Below are positions 1 through 12,851 of a stretch of DNA of 64,000 nucleotides, one piece after another. This DNA is from Bombus terrestris (taxonomy: Eukaryota > Arthropoda > Insecta > Hymenoptera > Apidae). The stretch's first letter is position 1, and each line of letters begins with the position of its first letter. The stretch is taken from contig NC_063281.1 of NCBI RefSeq assembly GCF_910591885.1, forward strand, positions 9,655,200-9,719,199. The letters are read 5' to 3'. The notes under the pieces were generated by a model. It was not told where the DNA came from. It searched no databases and was given only the letters and a program-made list of their open reading frames with translations. A program made the position numbers and the translations under genes.

Positions 1-644
1 CAATGGCTATGATCACTAAACCCACTAACTGATAGATGAACGTCATAGAAAACGCAAACCACGAGGAGGTGAAGTCGAAAGGAAACCAAGCGGGGAACAT
101 TAATTTTTTCAATTTAAAGTCACTGACCAACGTCGTTCCTACTAAAGCAAGCACACAACATACGACTTGTATCGTATAAAACATCGCGACTTTTCTAAAA
201 AAAAAGAAAGGAAAAAATAATATTTTAAATAATTTCCTTACAACTATACATAATATAGCGAACAGAACGAACTTACTCGATTAGATTGTCGTATTTCGTG
301 TGAATTTCTACTTCCCCATTGTTCTCTGGTACAAAAGGCTTCTTCTTGAGTAGATCCAACATATTTATGATAGTTTTTCGCCCTATGACTAAGCTCATAA
401 GTTTACAACTGGTGATAAGTGCTGTGACAGTTATGCCAAAATTCTCACTCAAGTCGTCCTGCGTTTCCACGTCGTAGCAAATGTGCATGATTAGCGTGAG
501 ACAGTAGCTCCACAAGTACAACGTCACGAACACCGTATATAAATTATAGAGAAAGCGTTTCGTCGGAGACTTCAACGTAGGTGGTAGAAAATATCCGCTG
601 GCGATGAAAAGTTTGAATGTCCATCGTAGTACGTGCATTTTCAA
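1..644 (-). CDS. Odorant receptor, 5' part only (OR-A, cut by window edge)
   Basis: Insect seven-transmembrane odorant receptor, which in this family works as an odour-gated cation channel together with Orco in antennal neuron membranes. Only the first exon (644 to 277) and part of the second (194 to 1) are inside the window. The start MKMHVLRWTF and the phase-2 donor GA|GTAAGT match the complete neighbours. Exon 2 begins after a poly-pyrimidine acceptor at 196-195. Exon 1 differs from the gene at 6333-8494 by only about 7 of 123 residues, so the two are recent duplicates exactly 7,850 bp apart. The visible part has no stop or frameshift. Whether the rest of the gene is intact cannot be seen. 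Confidence 0.93.
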
Positions 645-3277
645 TATTTGTGATGTAAAATGTGTTACTTAACAGTTCGTGTTAGGAAATATCGGACGGT
701 CAAGTACCTTTCGCACGGTTAGGTGTTATACTACCAGTTTCCACAATAATCACTAGCAGGATTTTTTTATGGAATATTTTAATTGTTCAAAAGAAGAATT
801 ATTCTTCTATTGTATTAAGGATTATTTCCAATCAAATGTAACATTGAACATGAGAATATGAACATAAAGATTATGTTTGGAGTAAGTGTATCGTTCGAAG
901 CAATAGATGCTACTAATAACCGTAAGTAAACGAAATGTTTACGCTGCTTTAAATGGGATAGTTCCCTCTTGGAATTCACCCCCATGTAATTATCGTCATT
1001 ATCGACGTTACCGCGCTGCGACGATGCAAGAAGTTACATTTTTGATAACTACTATTATAGAGTGACCGTTTGCTTCCTTCTATTCTGCATTTCTAGCTTT
1101 CATTTGTTTCATTGGATTGAAATATAGATTCTATGGTGGCACTAAGCGATATAGCGTGTGTCATTTAACCGACGAGTTACATTCTATTTGATTGATTACC
1201 TTGAACTCGGCATCGCTCCGAGTAGTGTAGGTATACCCTTATGTAATTACATTTTTAATGGCGATGTTTCCACCGTTCCTGACGTGCAATTATATTACCG
1301 CTCGCTTGCGTACATTTTATCTCGAGCTTATACGCCTCCAGTTACGTTTCAAGAGCCGAATAAGGAAGACAACTTTTAATCATTGGTGCTTATAGGATAG
1401 GAAATCGTGAGTTTCTGTGCACGAAAGGGAGAATAGACTCAGGTAGGTTGTTTGCTCTAAGCTGTCCAATTTAGCTTGCAATTCGGTTATGAACAATTCT
1501 TCAGCTATTGATAATTGAAAATTTAACTTATTATTACATATTTGATAAGTAGTGAAATACGTGTATTGTGTTATTTACATATGTAACGCTTTTGCTCTTT
1601 AAAAATATTAAAAAATAAAAAGGTTGTAGAATTAATGTTAACATTCAGTTTTATAAAAGATTCAATTGCCCAAAGAATAGCCTAATTTTTATGGCGATCA
1701 GAGAAGATAGAAAAACGAGAAATGATTTATTGTTGTATTGATGTATTGATGTGCGTGGTAAAAATAGAACATGTTTACTAAATTTCATGTGTGTTTAGAG
1801 AAAGATGGTTCTTTGATTTGCTTTGTTGAAGCAAATGATACGCAGAACAGGAAGGCTTTAGCAATCGAACAAGCATTCGATACCGAATAATATTCGATAG
1901 AGAGATGATTACAACGGTAATTGCGAAAATATTCGTATGAAAATATTTCTTTTTAATAGAAATAGAATCGCGTTTATTTTCTGATAATGTAGTCCAAAAG
2001 ATATTCAGGTACGTCAAATATGTACTCAAATATAGTGCATTTTTTTATTATGTCTTCTCCGTAGTATCATTTTCTATTTATTTAAGATCTAAAAATAACC
2101 ATCCATTTCAAATATTATTGAATAATATCGTAAGGATCGTAAAATATAATAAAATCACTTCCCAATCATTCTTTTTGCACATATCAACATATACCAGGAA
2201 TATATAATTGTAGAGATTGTGTGACAATAAATCGCATATCATCTAGTTGAATAGTGGTAATTGCTTCGTAGTTAACAGATTATTATATAGACCTAAACGC
2301 TGGCGATTCGTTCAGGTTTATTAAAAAAAAAAAAAAAAAAAAAAATCGGAAGTTCTCCTGATATATCATTAAAATGAAAATGAAAGCTTTTGTGGGATGT
2401 GAGACACAGTATCATCGTTACCGGAATATTATCGCTGAAATTTTCCATGTTTTTCTACATTGTATATTAGATCTAATCAGGATCAGGAATGGGAATACTG
2501 TATAAATCTTGTACAAAAATTTTTTGAGGGGTGTTTTTCACGAAGGGGGTGGAAAGCAGCCACATAATGAGAGCAGCAAAAATGTCCACCGCATTATATG
2601 TATCGTTGAAGTGACAATTTTTTATTATCACGTACGTTTTTATTTCACTGACTTCATTATACTAATAGGTATAGTAATTATATAAAGAAATGATCGAAAA
2701 TGTAGAAAGAACAGGCCTATACTCCACTTTTGAGCAGCTCCTAGTTTGAAACATGACTGACGATTGTAAATTATCAATTCCCACTTACTTCCTTCGATAG
2801 ACTTATTTTCTACTGCAACTTACCCTTCGCTGATACTTATTGTTATTGTAAAAGTACATTGTATGTATAATGACATTGTACGTATAACTACTGTTGAAAT
2901 AATAATGAATCATCTGCGTACATATTTTTGCCATGCGTTGCTTCAAATTATCCTCTGTTGCGAGCTGACGCGATGCAAATATTTACCTCCGATAGTGTTT
3001 CATAAAACGGAACCGTCAGATAATTTCCATAAACAAGTTGAGAGAATTTTTACTGAAAAGTGGGGCATCGTACGCGTATGCTTTTCCAATAGGTGAGAAA
3101 GGATCAACGTCTAACTTATTTTCCTCTATCATCAGGCAAGTATTTATGGATTAGCATTTTACGATATAAAGTTTATTGCTATGTACTCTACATGCCTCGG
3201 TACATTTGCAGAACGTACTCATGCGGAAAAATCCAAAGACATAATGTCAAGATCCGCTGCTCTTTCACTTCGTATGG
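645..3277. other. Spacer between OR-A and OR-B, mostly a duplicated block
   Basis: No gene is seen. From about 645 to 2,210 it is recognisably homologous to 8,495-10,165, the upstream flank of OR-C plus the 3' end of OR-D. It holds an orphan last exon (separate entry) and an A-run near 2,323-2,345. The rest, 2,210-3,277, shows nothing I can name. The small open frames here look like chance. Confidence 0.7.
1778..1864 (-). pseudogene. Orphan odorant-receptor last exon (relic)
   Basis: On the minus strand it reads LLKPSCSAYHLLQQSK and then a short tail to a stop, clearly homologous to the functional last exon of OR-D (9679-9738). The acceptor is lost: the working copy has ACAG directly before the exon, and this copy has no AG there. 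No matching exons 1-4 lie upstream. OR-B, the next gene upstream, has its own last exon at 3278-3328. It appears to be a piece of OR-D carried along when the OR-C/OR-A block was duplicated. Confidence 0.8.
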
Positions 3278-5238
3278 TCATTTAGTTTGTTGCAACAAGT
3301 TAAAAACTGAGTATGATGTTTTCATCAGCTGTAATAAAGAAGCAACGATTTTTGGATTGATTTTAGAATGTCGCATTACAAAGTCGGATGTAATACGTAG
3401 GCTTTTATCACGGTGTATAAATTTGTAATAAATGTATAAATTTCAATTTGCCCTCTTTGATTACTTCCCTTTCGAGCTATGCGTTATTCGAAGAGAACGA
3501 GTGGCGAGAAATATAGAAGGAAGAAAGTTCAGTTTGAAACGTGCTCTTTTAAGAGAAATAATCCGACAGATAATTATGCACGTTGATGAAAATGGAATAT
3601 TTAGTAATATATTTAAATACTAACCGCTACGAAAGAATCGAGATTCAATGTTACCAGGTAGCCACTCGTAAATTCTATAGGATGTGTCGCTCGTGTCATG
3701 ATCACTAAGAGAATCTTCTTTGTTTTCGTATCCCACGATGCCCAATTACTCTTAAATATCATGGAAGGCACTTGAAGGCTCTGCAGTGAAAAGATATTGC
3801 AGGAAACATTAAACCAAAAATTGGTATATTTATGTCTGTCTTGTTCTTCTACCTCGATAACGAACCTTCAATTTCACTTCGTTACTGAACCAACAATAAT
3901 ACAGTATCTGCGCTATAATGCGAATTAGGAAAAGCGACGCCTCCAGAAATTTAGAAAGCATCGTTATGTTGGTCATTCGGTAGAGATTAAAGCATAGCGT
4001 AAATGCGATCGTACAAAATTGCAAGAAAAGTATTATTTTGAATTTCTCGTTCACCGTTTTAGAGAATCTGTAGCAATTCAGCATATGCTTTGTTAATAAG
4101 TTTTATTAAACCTGTTTGCTGTCCTTTTAAGCTGGTAAAATGTTCGATGTGTAATAAATTCGCACGTAAAGGCAAACGAACTTATTGCACAACATAATAG
4201 ATGATAAATTCGACACGAACTTGTAAATTTGTTGATAATGTTTGACGCACTGCTTCGCCGAATAATTCGAGTCCTCCTCGATGTTTCTCAGACGTTCCTC
4301 GAGTATTTCGAACTGGCCGTTAATTTGAATCAGCAAGCCAGCGAACAGCGTGTCGCTAGCAACGTTTTGACAAGAGCACAGCAACGAAGTGGCAACTTCG
4401 TAAGTGTAACTGAACGTGTATGGCAACAGTTCCGAATAATCGTACGGTAACCAAGCTCGAAAGACTAGTTTTCTCTTCTTGAAGTCCGTGAGGAACGCTC
4501 TTACGAATATCCATATCGCAGCCACCTCCACCAGAATCGTGTAACAAATCGCAATTCGTCTGTAAGAATGTTAATTTCAATTGTCTAACGTTTTCATCCT
4601 TTGGAAAATTTGACCCATTGGCATACCGTTCCTTTCACATCAAACCCTTTCTGTCTATGTTAATTTCTACTTAACAAAAATTACCACATTTTTCAACAGC
4701 ATTTCTCTTATCTGACGACCAGCAGCGACAAAAAGAAATTAAACAAATTATTTTTTTTAAATCTTTGCTTTTCACGCATTGAAAAATTAATTTTGTCCCT
4801 CCTCGCAAAAATTTGTAAAATGTTCATTGTTTCTGACTCATTCTGAAAAATAGTACGTATAGGTACTTACTCGTTCGTTCTGTTATATTTCATTTGAATT
4901 TTCTCTTCTTCGTCGTTCATCGGCGAGAATGGTTCGCGTTCGAGGCTCTCGATCAAAGATAAGATACTCTCACGATGCTTTAATATAATACTCAATTTGC
5001 AGCCGCTGACGAATACCACCAGAGTGATGTAAAAGTTGTCACTGAACTGGTCCTGATTTTCCACGTTTATAATTATATCTAAAATCTGAGCGGACACGAG
5101 AGATAATATTAGAAGCCACACGAACAACGTGTAAAATTTGTACAAAGATTTTGTGAACGGTGATGTCCACGAACTTGGTGGCAAACAACCGGCGATCGAA
5201 AGTAGAACACGTGAAACTTGTAGCGTGCGCACAGTCAT
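3278..5238 (-). CDS. Odorant receptor, complete (OR-B, 371 aa)
   Basis: Seven-transmembrane insect odorant receptor. Coding exons by splice site and phase are 5238-4871, 4559-4221, 4067-3866, 3780-3625 and 3328-3278 (368, 339, 202, 156 and 51 nt), giving 371 aa with no internal stop. The start MTVRTLQVSR aligns with the starts of the other receptors. Family signs are LTDFKKRKLVFRAWLPYDY in exon 2, QILYYCWFSNEVKLK at the end of exon 3, and LMKTSYSVFNLLQQTK in the last exon, the final transmembrane segment. Donors are GTAAGT, GTTCGT, GTTCGT and GTTAGTAT, and every acceptor ends in AG. The last exon is 51 nt and easily missed by gene finders. The ligand cannot be told from sequence. Confidence 0.95.
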
Positions 5239-6332
5239 TTTTATTGGAAATCATCGGCTAAAGCTGACGTAAAATCCTTCTTTGCTTGTCCACTTGGGTT
5301 TTACATCGTTTCTAATTTGTTTATTGAAAGAGAAAATTTAGATAAAACGTAGTTCGCACCAATTATTTCGTCACAATAGAAAAATAAACCATTTACTTTA
5401 TTATAGTAAAATAAATGACTTCCTGTTAATATAGTGAAACACAAATTGCATGAATACGAATGAGAGGAGCGTCGTGTGCAATATAATTCTAAACGTCTTC
5501 GATATCACTGGTTATCTCCGAATATCGACGACTTCATATATCGTATTAATGGAACTCATATTCCTGCGGAACACTTACCCCATTGTAAAACGTTCTATGT
5601 CATTATGTTTGTTAATGATGCAACGATACGACATACAGTATAATACCTCTGAAAACGTTGCAGTAGCTTCGTCCCCTACTTCCGGGGTTCACATTTCTTA
5701 TTAAAATTAGGTTTAACTACTTTGAAATCGTCATTTTACAGACCGTTGCGTCGTGCAGAGTCAGTCGTTCTAAGAGCAATTATTTTTATTTCGAGAAGAA
5801 AAAAATGAACGGAGAAGGAAATGCAAATAGCTTCAATAACGACGTTCTTCTATTACTTCTGTGCTACTGTTTCTAAACTTTATTGACGTGTATAATATAA
5901 GAACGCATTTAAACTAGATCGTATGCTAGTGTTTCACGTTATGCATTACTCTCGGTTTAGAAAATGCTTCTTATTGTCCTGTATTGTTTCGTCGAGGCAA
6001 ATTATACAACAAATGGAAAGTCCTTCGGCATCTGATCATAACTCGATAGAAAAATTCAGGTATAAAGTCTTTGGTCTTTACAATTAGTAGTCATCGAATC
6101 GGATTTGCTCTGAAATTATTGAAAATTCTTAGTAAAAAAATGTGGAAAATTATTCGCGAAAATCCCGCTGTTATAACCTGGACCTCACTTTAGTGTTTGA
6201 AATTTATTATGCCTGCATGGTACATAATTTACTGCGCTGTTTCAATAATTCGTTTTTTGTTTCCTCTATCGTAATTCTTCCATTGTGTGACGAACAAAAG
6301 GATATGCTAAGGCTACTAATTCTCCGTACCGT
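5239..6332. other. Spacer between OR-B and OR-C
   Basis: No complete gene is seen. It should hold the OR-B promoter and the OR-C 3' untranslated region. A second orphan last-exon relic lies at about 5,986-6,031 (separate entry). Confidence 0.6.
5986..6031 (-). pseudogene. Second orphan odorant-receptor last exon, frameshifted
   Basis: The minus strand aligns base by base with the working last exons (for example OR-D 9738-9694) after one extra base. The acceptor-like TGATCAG is kept before it, and the core reads in a shifted frame as HLLYNLP instead of AYNLLQ. It lies between the start of OR-B and the real last exon of OR-C (6392-6333), so neither gene needs it. It is probably debris from an earlier duplication or unequal crossover. 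The match is short, so I am only moderately sure. Confidence 0.5.
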
Positions 6333-8494
6333 CTACCGCGACGACTTATTCTGTACCAGCATGTTATACGCCGAGTAAGTAGTTTTCATCAACTACGACA
6401 AACGGGGCATTTTATAAAACACAATTTTAGTAAACCGCGAAAGAAGTATGTTTTTGGAAAAAGAATGTAACATTTGTCGTTAACATCAGTGAATGTTATC
6501 TCACTTTCGGCAATCAACGTAAGATTATTTTCTAGAATATTTACAGTATCATTCCGTGTATCTATTATTTTGTAAACAAAAATAGGAAGATATTAATGCT
6601 ATATTAATGCTATATTAATGCAAGTGTACCAGGGTCTTTTGTAATATTTTTCGAATTAGTATCGTTTCTCATTATTTGAGGTCTAAATTCAATACGTGGA
6701 CTGAATTTTCATTGTTATTTGTTAATTTTCAAGCAATGACCACCTGTTACAAAGAACAGAATCGTTTGGATGATTGACAGTCATATCTGAGTCAATTATA
6801 CAGAAATCATGCAAAATTGGGGGAACTGTTTTTTCCGAAATCAATGGCGAATTACTCTGTTTACCGAGTATTGTTTTTAGTTTACGTTTGTACAAATCAT
6901 ATATTTCTATATAGATACTGACACCTTTGAAAGATTCCAAGTTCAAGGGTAGAATATAGGCGCTTGTAATCTCGACAGGCGTCAATGAACGTGCCATGAT
7001 TATCACAAGCATCTTCCTGGCGTTGTTGCTCAAATTTGCCCAATCGCTATTATATACCGTATTAGAAATATCGAGGCTCTGCAGAGATAAAAAGTACACA
7101 AATTATTGATTTACAATGGAACGACAGCTCGTATTATATCTACGTGTGTATGTATCTACCTTTACTTTCGCTGCATCTCCGAACCAACAGAAGTAGAATG
7201 TTTGCATTAAAGCGGAAAACATGAACGATGCCCATCCTATTATTTGCAAACTGTCGTTTGCTTCTGTTAATTGATAAAGGGTAAAGCATATCGCGACTGT
7301 GCTTACCATAAATTGCACGAACATCATTTTGTTAAAAAATTTGTTTACTATTTCGGCGAACCTGAAATAATTGAGATGAGTGTTATTTCATTGTTTTCTT
7401 TAATTGAAAATTTCACGTAAGAAAAGTGGCAAATCACGTTTCCCACTTTCTGACAGCTGGGTAATGTTGAAATCCAGTGTTGTCGATTAATCCTGTGATA
7501 TGAAAATTTCTTTTTATTGGTTTTTGAGACACGATATATGTATATTTTTCAACCCCCTTCTTCATTTCTAAGATATTGTTCGTTAGAATATCAAAATAGC
7601 GTTAATACCCTTAGCTTCTTAGTGGTAAAATAAAAAATCAATAAAAATATAACTATTTTCGGTTCGTTAGTTTCATTAAATAAAAGCACACAGGTAACAA
7701 ACCTGAATATTGTATTATGGTGCCAAACGCAATTTTTTAACGATTGAATTTCATTTCCTTCGATATTGTGCAGGCGATTCATCAACATCTCGAATTGACA
7801 ACAGATCTGAAGCAACAGGCCGGCGAAAAACGTGTCGAACATACTGATACCAGTGGCTATGATCATTAAACCCACTAACTGATAGATGAACGTTATAGAA
7901 AACGCAGACCACGAGGAGGTGAAGTCGAAAGGAAACCAAGCGGGGAACATTAATTTTTTCAATTTAAAGTCACTGACCAACGTTGTTCCTACTAAAGCAA
8001 GCACACAACATACGACTTGTATCGTATAAAACATCGCGACTTTTCTAAAAAAAAAAAAGGGAAAAAATAATATTTTAAATAATTTCCTTACGACTATACG
8101 TACTATAGCGAACAGAAAGAACTTACTCGATTAGATTGTCGTATTTCGCGTGAATTTCTACTTCCCCATTGTTCTCTGGTACAAAAGGCTTCTTCTTGAG
8201 TAGATCCAACATATGTATGATAGTTTTTCGCCCTATGACTAAGTTTATAAGTTTGCAACTGGTGATAACTGCTGTTACACTTATGCCAAAATTTTCGCTC
8301 AAGTCGTCCTGCGTTTCCACGTCGTAGCAAATGTGCATGATTAGCGTGAGACAATAGCTCCACATGTACAACGTCACGAACACCGTATATAAATTATAGA
8401 GAAAGCGTTTCGTTGGAGATTTCAACGTAGGTGGTAGAAAATATCCGCTGGCGATGAAAAGTTTGAATGTCCATCGTAGTACGTGCATTTTCAA
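6333..8494 (-). CDS. Odorant receptor, complete (OR-C, 375 aa)
   Basis: Seven-transmembrane insect odorant receptor and recent paralogue of OR-A. Coding exons are 8494-8127, 8044-7703, 7361-7160, 7078-6923 and 6392-6333 (368, 342, 202, 156 and 60 nt), with phases 2, 2, 0, 0, giving 375 aa without interruption. Exon 2 contains the LVSDFKLKKLMFPAWFPFDF region, exon 3 ends QTFYFCWFGDAAKVK, exon 4 contains ARSLTPVEITSAYILPLNLE, and exon 5 reads LMKTTYSAYNMLVQNKSSR then stop. Open reading continues past several donors (for example at 7159 and 6922), which would mislead an ORF-only reading. The donor of intron 4 is GTCAGTAT, the same signal as in OR-D. The ligand is unknown. Confidence 0.95.
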
Positions 8495-9678
8495 TATTTG
8501 CGGTATAATTTGTCTTACTTAACACTTCGTGTTCGGAAAGATCGAACGATCAAGTACTTTCGAACAGTTAGGTCTTATACCATCAGTCTTCGCAATATCA
8601 CTAGCAGAATATTTTTGCGGTATATTTTAATTGATCAAAAGAAAAAGGTATTTCCAATCAAGTGTAGCATCGAAGATGAGAGTATGAAAATAATGATTAT
8701 CTTTGAAGTAAGTGTATCGTTCGAAGCATTAGATGCTACTAACGACCCTAAGGAAACGAAATGCTTATGCTGCCTTGAATGGAATAGCTCCTTCCTGGAG
8801 TTTACCCCCGTATAATTATCGTCATTATCGATGTTACCGCGCTGCGACGATGCAAGAAATTACATTTTTAAAAACCACTATTATAGAGTGGTCGTTTCTC
8901 TCTATTTTTCATTTCCAGCTTCCGTGTACTTTATTGGATTGAAATATAGATGCTGTGGTAGCACTAAACGCCATAGCGTGTGTCATTTAACCGACGAGTT
9001 ACATTCTAATTGATTGATTACCTTGAACTCGGCATCGTCCCGAGTAGTGTACGTACATCCTTATGTAATTACATTTTTAATGACGACGTTTTCACTGTTT
9101 CTAACGTGCATTTGTATTACTGCTCGCTTGTGTACTTTTTATCGCGAGCTTCAGTTACGTTTCAAAAGTCGAACAAGGAAGACAACTTTTTATTATGGTT
9201 GCTTATGGGATAGGGAACCGGAAGATTCAGTGAAAAGAAGGGAAGATAAATTAAGGTAGGATTATTAGAGTCATTGGAATATTAATGTCAAGCTAAGCTA
9301 TTTTCTTTCTCAGTTATTTATGACAAATTTTCGTGCCAATGGCTCTTGCAAATAACTAATTGAACTCATTGTCAGACGTTTGATATACAGTGAAATATGT
9401 TATCTATTGTATGTGTACTATTATATACTATTTTTATATCTACCTTTACTGATTAGAAAGTACGACGCTTGTTCAACTAATGTTGACATTTCTAGTTTCA
9501 TCAGAGCGCTAATTAGCCAAAGAATGGTTTTTATTTTTATTTCGAGCAAAAGAGACAGCAGAACGGGAAATAACATATTGATTTATTGATGTGTGTCGTA
9601 AAAAAAAGAACATTTGTATTAGTTTGCGTGTGAATAGTCCATGTTTCTTGTTACACTCGGATTAAAATACGATGGTTC
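8495..9678. other. Spacer upstream of OR-C
   Basis: Presumed promoter of OR-C and 3' untranslated region of OR-D. It is homologous to the flank of OR-A (645-1,777) but visibly more diverged than the exons. The overlapping short frames here have no family signature. Confidence 0.6.
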
Positions 9679-11995
9679 TTAGTCGTTTAGTTTGCTTTGT
9701 TGAAGCAAATTGTACGCTGAGTAGGAAGTCTTCAGCAGCTGTCACAAACAAAACATTCGATAGAGAGACGATTACTAAGGTAATAGCGAAACTATTTCTG
9801 TGAAAATATTTCTTTCTAATGGCAACAGAATCGCGTCAACCCCTTGACAGTATTACAGTCCAAGGAAAATTCAGGCAAGTCAAATATAGTACTAGAATTC
9901 TTTATCTTTGCTTGTCTTGCGAATTTGACTTGCATTTACGTCACGAGATAGCACAATAACTTTGCAACTTACACGTAAGCGGAGACACGTACGCGCTAAA
10001 GCGGAATAATAATAGACGTGAAAATGTCCATTCATTTCAAAGATTATTGGACGGTGTGGCAAGAATTGAAAAATATAATAAAATCACCTTCCAATCATTT
10101 CTTTCGATTGGAATCATCCTTATTTTCTAATATATAGCAAACATATACCAGAATATAATTATTTTCGAAACTAATCATTTTCTGAGTTCTTCGTCGTTTT
10201 ATTACACTGTCAAAGGGTTAAAATGTCACTTGTTTCTTTGATACTGACTATGGCGAAAGATTCGAGGTTCATGGAGATGACATGGCAACTAGTGAACTCG
10301 ATAGGTTCTAACGCGCGTCTCATGATCAGTAAAAGAATCTTCTTCGAGCTGTCGTCTAAAAATGGTAGATTACTTTCCAACACCGCGTTAGGAATTTCCA
10401 GGCTCTATAGAACGGAAATATTTGAAATTGTAAAATCTCGCAAATCTCGGCCTCTGGCAAGATCATTATATCACAAGTAAAACGTACCTTCAGCTTGACT
10501 TCGTTGCCGTACCAGCAGTAGTAGAATACCTGCATGAGCAGACACAACGTGTAGGTCGCTGTTTCCATAAATTTCGGGCCAAATTCCATCACCGACAATC
10601 GATAAAGATTGAAACACACGGCTCCGGTGCTTATCAAAAATTGCATCGACATGATCATTTTGAAGTTATCGTTCACCATCGATGCGAATCTGTAATTTGT
10701 TTCCCCGGATACATAACCATGTATTACGAAAGTCTGCTCATTTATGAAAAATACACGTAGAAATACATGAAATATTTTTATACGAAGGAATCTATTGAAA
10801 GATTTTGCTTTCCAAGGGATTTTGAAAATTAATTGCTTAATATCTAGGTAAGAAGAAAACGGTTCTAATGAACGAACATTGAGAAATTTGCTTATATTTA
10901 CTTCCATAGTAAAATAATATTCAAACAAACTTGTATATGCGGTGATGATGATGTGCACAGAATTTCGCCGAGTAATTTTTGTCCGTCGTAATGTTCTTCA
11001 TACGGTGTTCAAGGATCTCGAATTGGCAATAAATGTGAATCAGTATACCGCTGAACAAACAATCGCAAACGATGTTCAAATTCGTGCTGAATACCGTGGC
11101 CAGGATCTGATGAATAAAGCTAAAAAGAAAGAGAAGCGGTGAATTGTAGTCGTAAGGTATCCAGGCTCGAAATTTCAGTCTTCCGTGTCTGAAGTCTGTA
11201 AGAAGTGCGGCTATCCATAGCCAGGCCACGAAGAAGTGCAGTACAAACGAGTAAGCTTTGGAGTTCCATCTATAAATGTAATACAATTAATTCTACCATT
11301 GTCGTTTTACAAATGCAGCGAAACCTCGATTATCTGTCATTTTAATCATGGCATGCTATTCGAATTTGTTTGTTCTTAAATTTGTTTTCTCTTGAATAAA
11401 GGAACATTTACGCTCGAGCTGTTTTATAAATATTAAATAAAAGCAAACGCCTTTAAACTGTTTGATAAATATCGATATTAAACGAAAACAAAAATTTTTA
11501 AATAAAAATGCAACAATTTCTCTCAATTTTTATTCTGGTTTCTCGATTTTTCCGACAAGGGATCATTCTCAAATCTTTCATTAATCGAGGCTATTTTAAT
11601 CTTTATCGTACTGTAACCACAATACCAACTTACTCGATTCGTTCCTCGAATTTCGTTCGAATTTCAATCTCTTCGTCGTTCACAGGTGCGAAAGGTTTCT
11701 CTAGCAGAACGCCCATTAAAATTTCAATATTTCCTCGATAAATTAGTAGCACGAGAGCCTTGCAACAGCTGGAGAACAGCACCAGCGTTACGTACAAATT
11801 TTCACTAAAATCATCTTGATTATCCACGTTGATGACAAGATCCAGAATTAGGGAAGTTTCGAAACTGAAGAGCAACAGCAGCACGACGATCGTGTAAACA
11901 TCGTACAAAACTCTTTTCCATAAATATTTCCACGTGGACGGTCGTATAATACCGGTCAGAGTAAAAAGCGCGAATGTCCAACGTAAAGTGTGCAT
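9679..11995 (-). CDS. Odorant receptor, complete (OR-D, 372 aa)
   Basis: Seven-transmembrane insect odorant receptor. Coding exons are 11995-11634, 11269-10931, 10689-10488, 10404-10249 and 9738-9679 (362, 339, 202, 156 and 60 nt), giving 372 aa. The start MHTLRWTFALF matches the array consensus. Exon 2 shows LLTDFRHGRLKFRAWIPYDY, exon 3 ends MQVFYYCWYGNEVKLK, exon 4 carries ARALEPIEFTS, hence RRALEPIEFTSCHVISMNLE, and exon 5 reads LLKTSYSAYNLLQQSKLND then stop. The acceptor before exon 5 is GTGACAG. Part of intron 4 and exon 5 were copied into the OR-A flank (relic at 1778-1864). No defect is seen. Confidence 0.95.
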
Positions 11996-12851
11996 TTCGA
12001 ATTTTTCCGAGCTTTGTTTCTTATAATCCTCGATGTGTTTGCGAACGTAAAATAATTCTAATAATAAAAAATAATAATTGAAAGCAATATTTTACGCGTT
12101 CGTAGAAGCGAATTAATAATCAATAGACTGCAAGTTTTTACACATTTGTGGGAAATTTAAACATGAAAAAATGCACGCAATACGCATAATACTATGCAAA
12201 AATATGCGAAACAAATCCCTATAGGTTCCATTCCTTCAGTCGTTTTCATAACAATATGAATTTATATAAATATGCACAGAGTATATTCCGATCTGTTAAT
12301 TCTTTGCCGAAAGATATTACCAATGACACAGTACCTAAATACTAGATCGAGTTCGCTCAAATGAACCAGTTAATTGTCAGAACTGTACCTTTAGATTTTA
12401 CCTTGGGAACAAATATCTTCCGTTACAAAGTACGCAGTCGCGCAATTACTTTTGCAACAGTTACAAAACAAGATACCGATAATTCTATGTCTTGCTGTTT
12501 CCCCTTTCTTTTTTCAACGTGAATTCACGGTGCACGTTGTTAATGTCGATGGCGATATTGACGGCGGTTTGCTTGAAATATAAATGATCAGCGTGTAGAA
12601 TGAAACGCTACGGTCGTTTTCCATAGATAAATATTTAAAAGGTGTCCAGGCTTCTTCGAGAGAGGAGAAGAGAAATTAATGGTAAAAGAGGAATGAGTTC
12701 CGTTATAAACGTAACGTAACGCTTCTGTATATTATTTATTGTTTCGTTTATTCCTTTCACATACTCTACATTCCTCCATTGCCCGTGTCCATGAAAGGGT
12801 CGTGCCTTTGTTCGTCTCGCGAGAAGCTGCTGCTTGGCTCGCTAACTTCTG
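11996..12851. other. Spacer between OR-D and OR-E
   Basis: Presumed OR-D promoter and OR-E 3' untranslated region. I see no gene, repeat array or clear regulatory site. Confidence 0.5.

Noticed and set aside
1778..1864. Use of this exon as the last exon of OR-B
   Set aside because: OR-B has a better last exon at 3278-3328 with an intact TTACAG acceptor. The distal one has none.
2863..3623. Plus-strand open frames over the end of OR-B
   Set aside because: They are shadows of the antisense receptor exons and intron. No family match.
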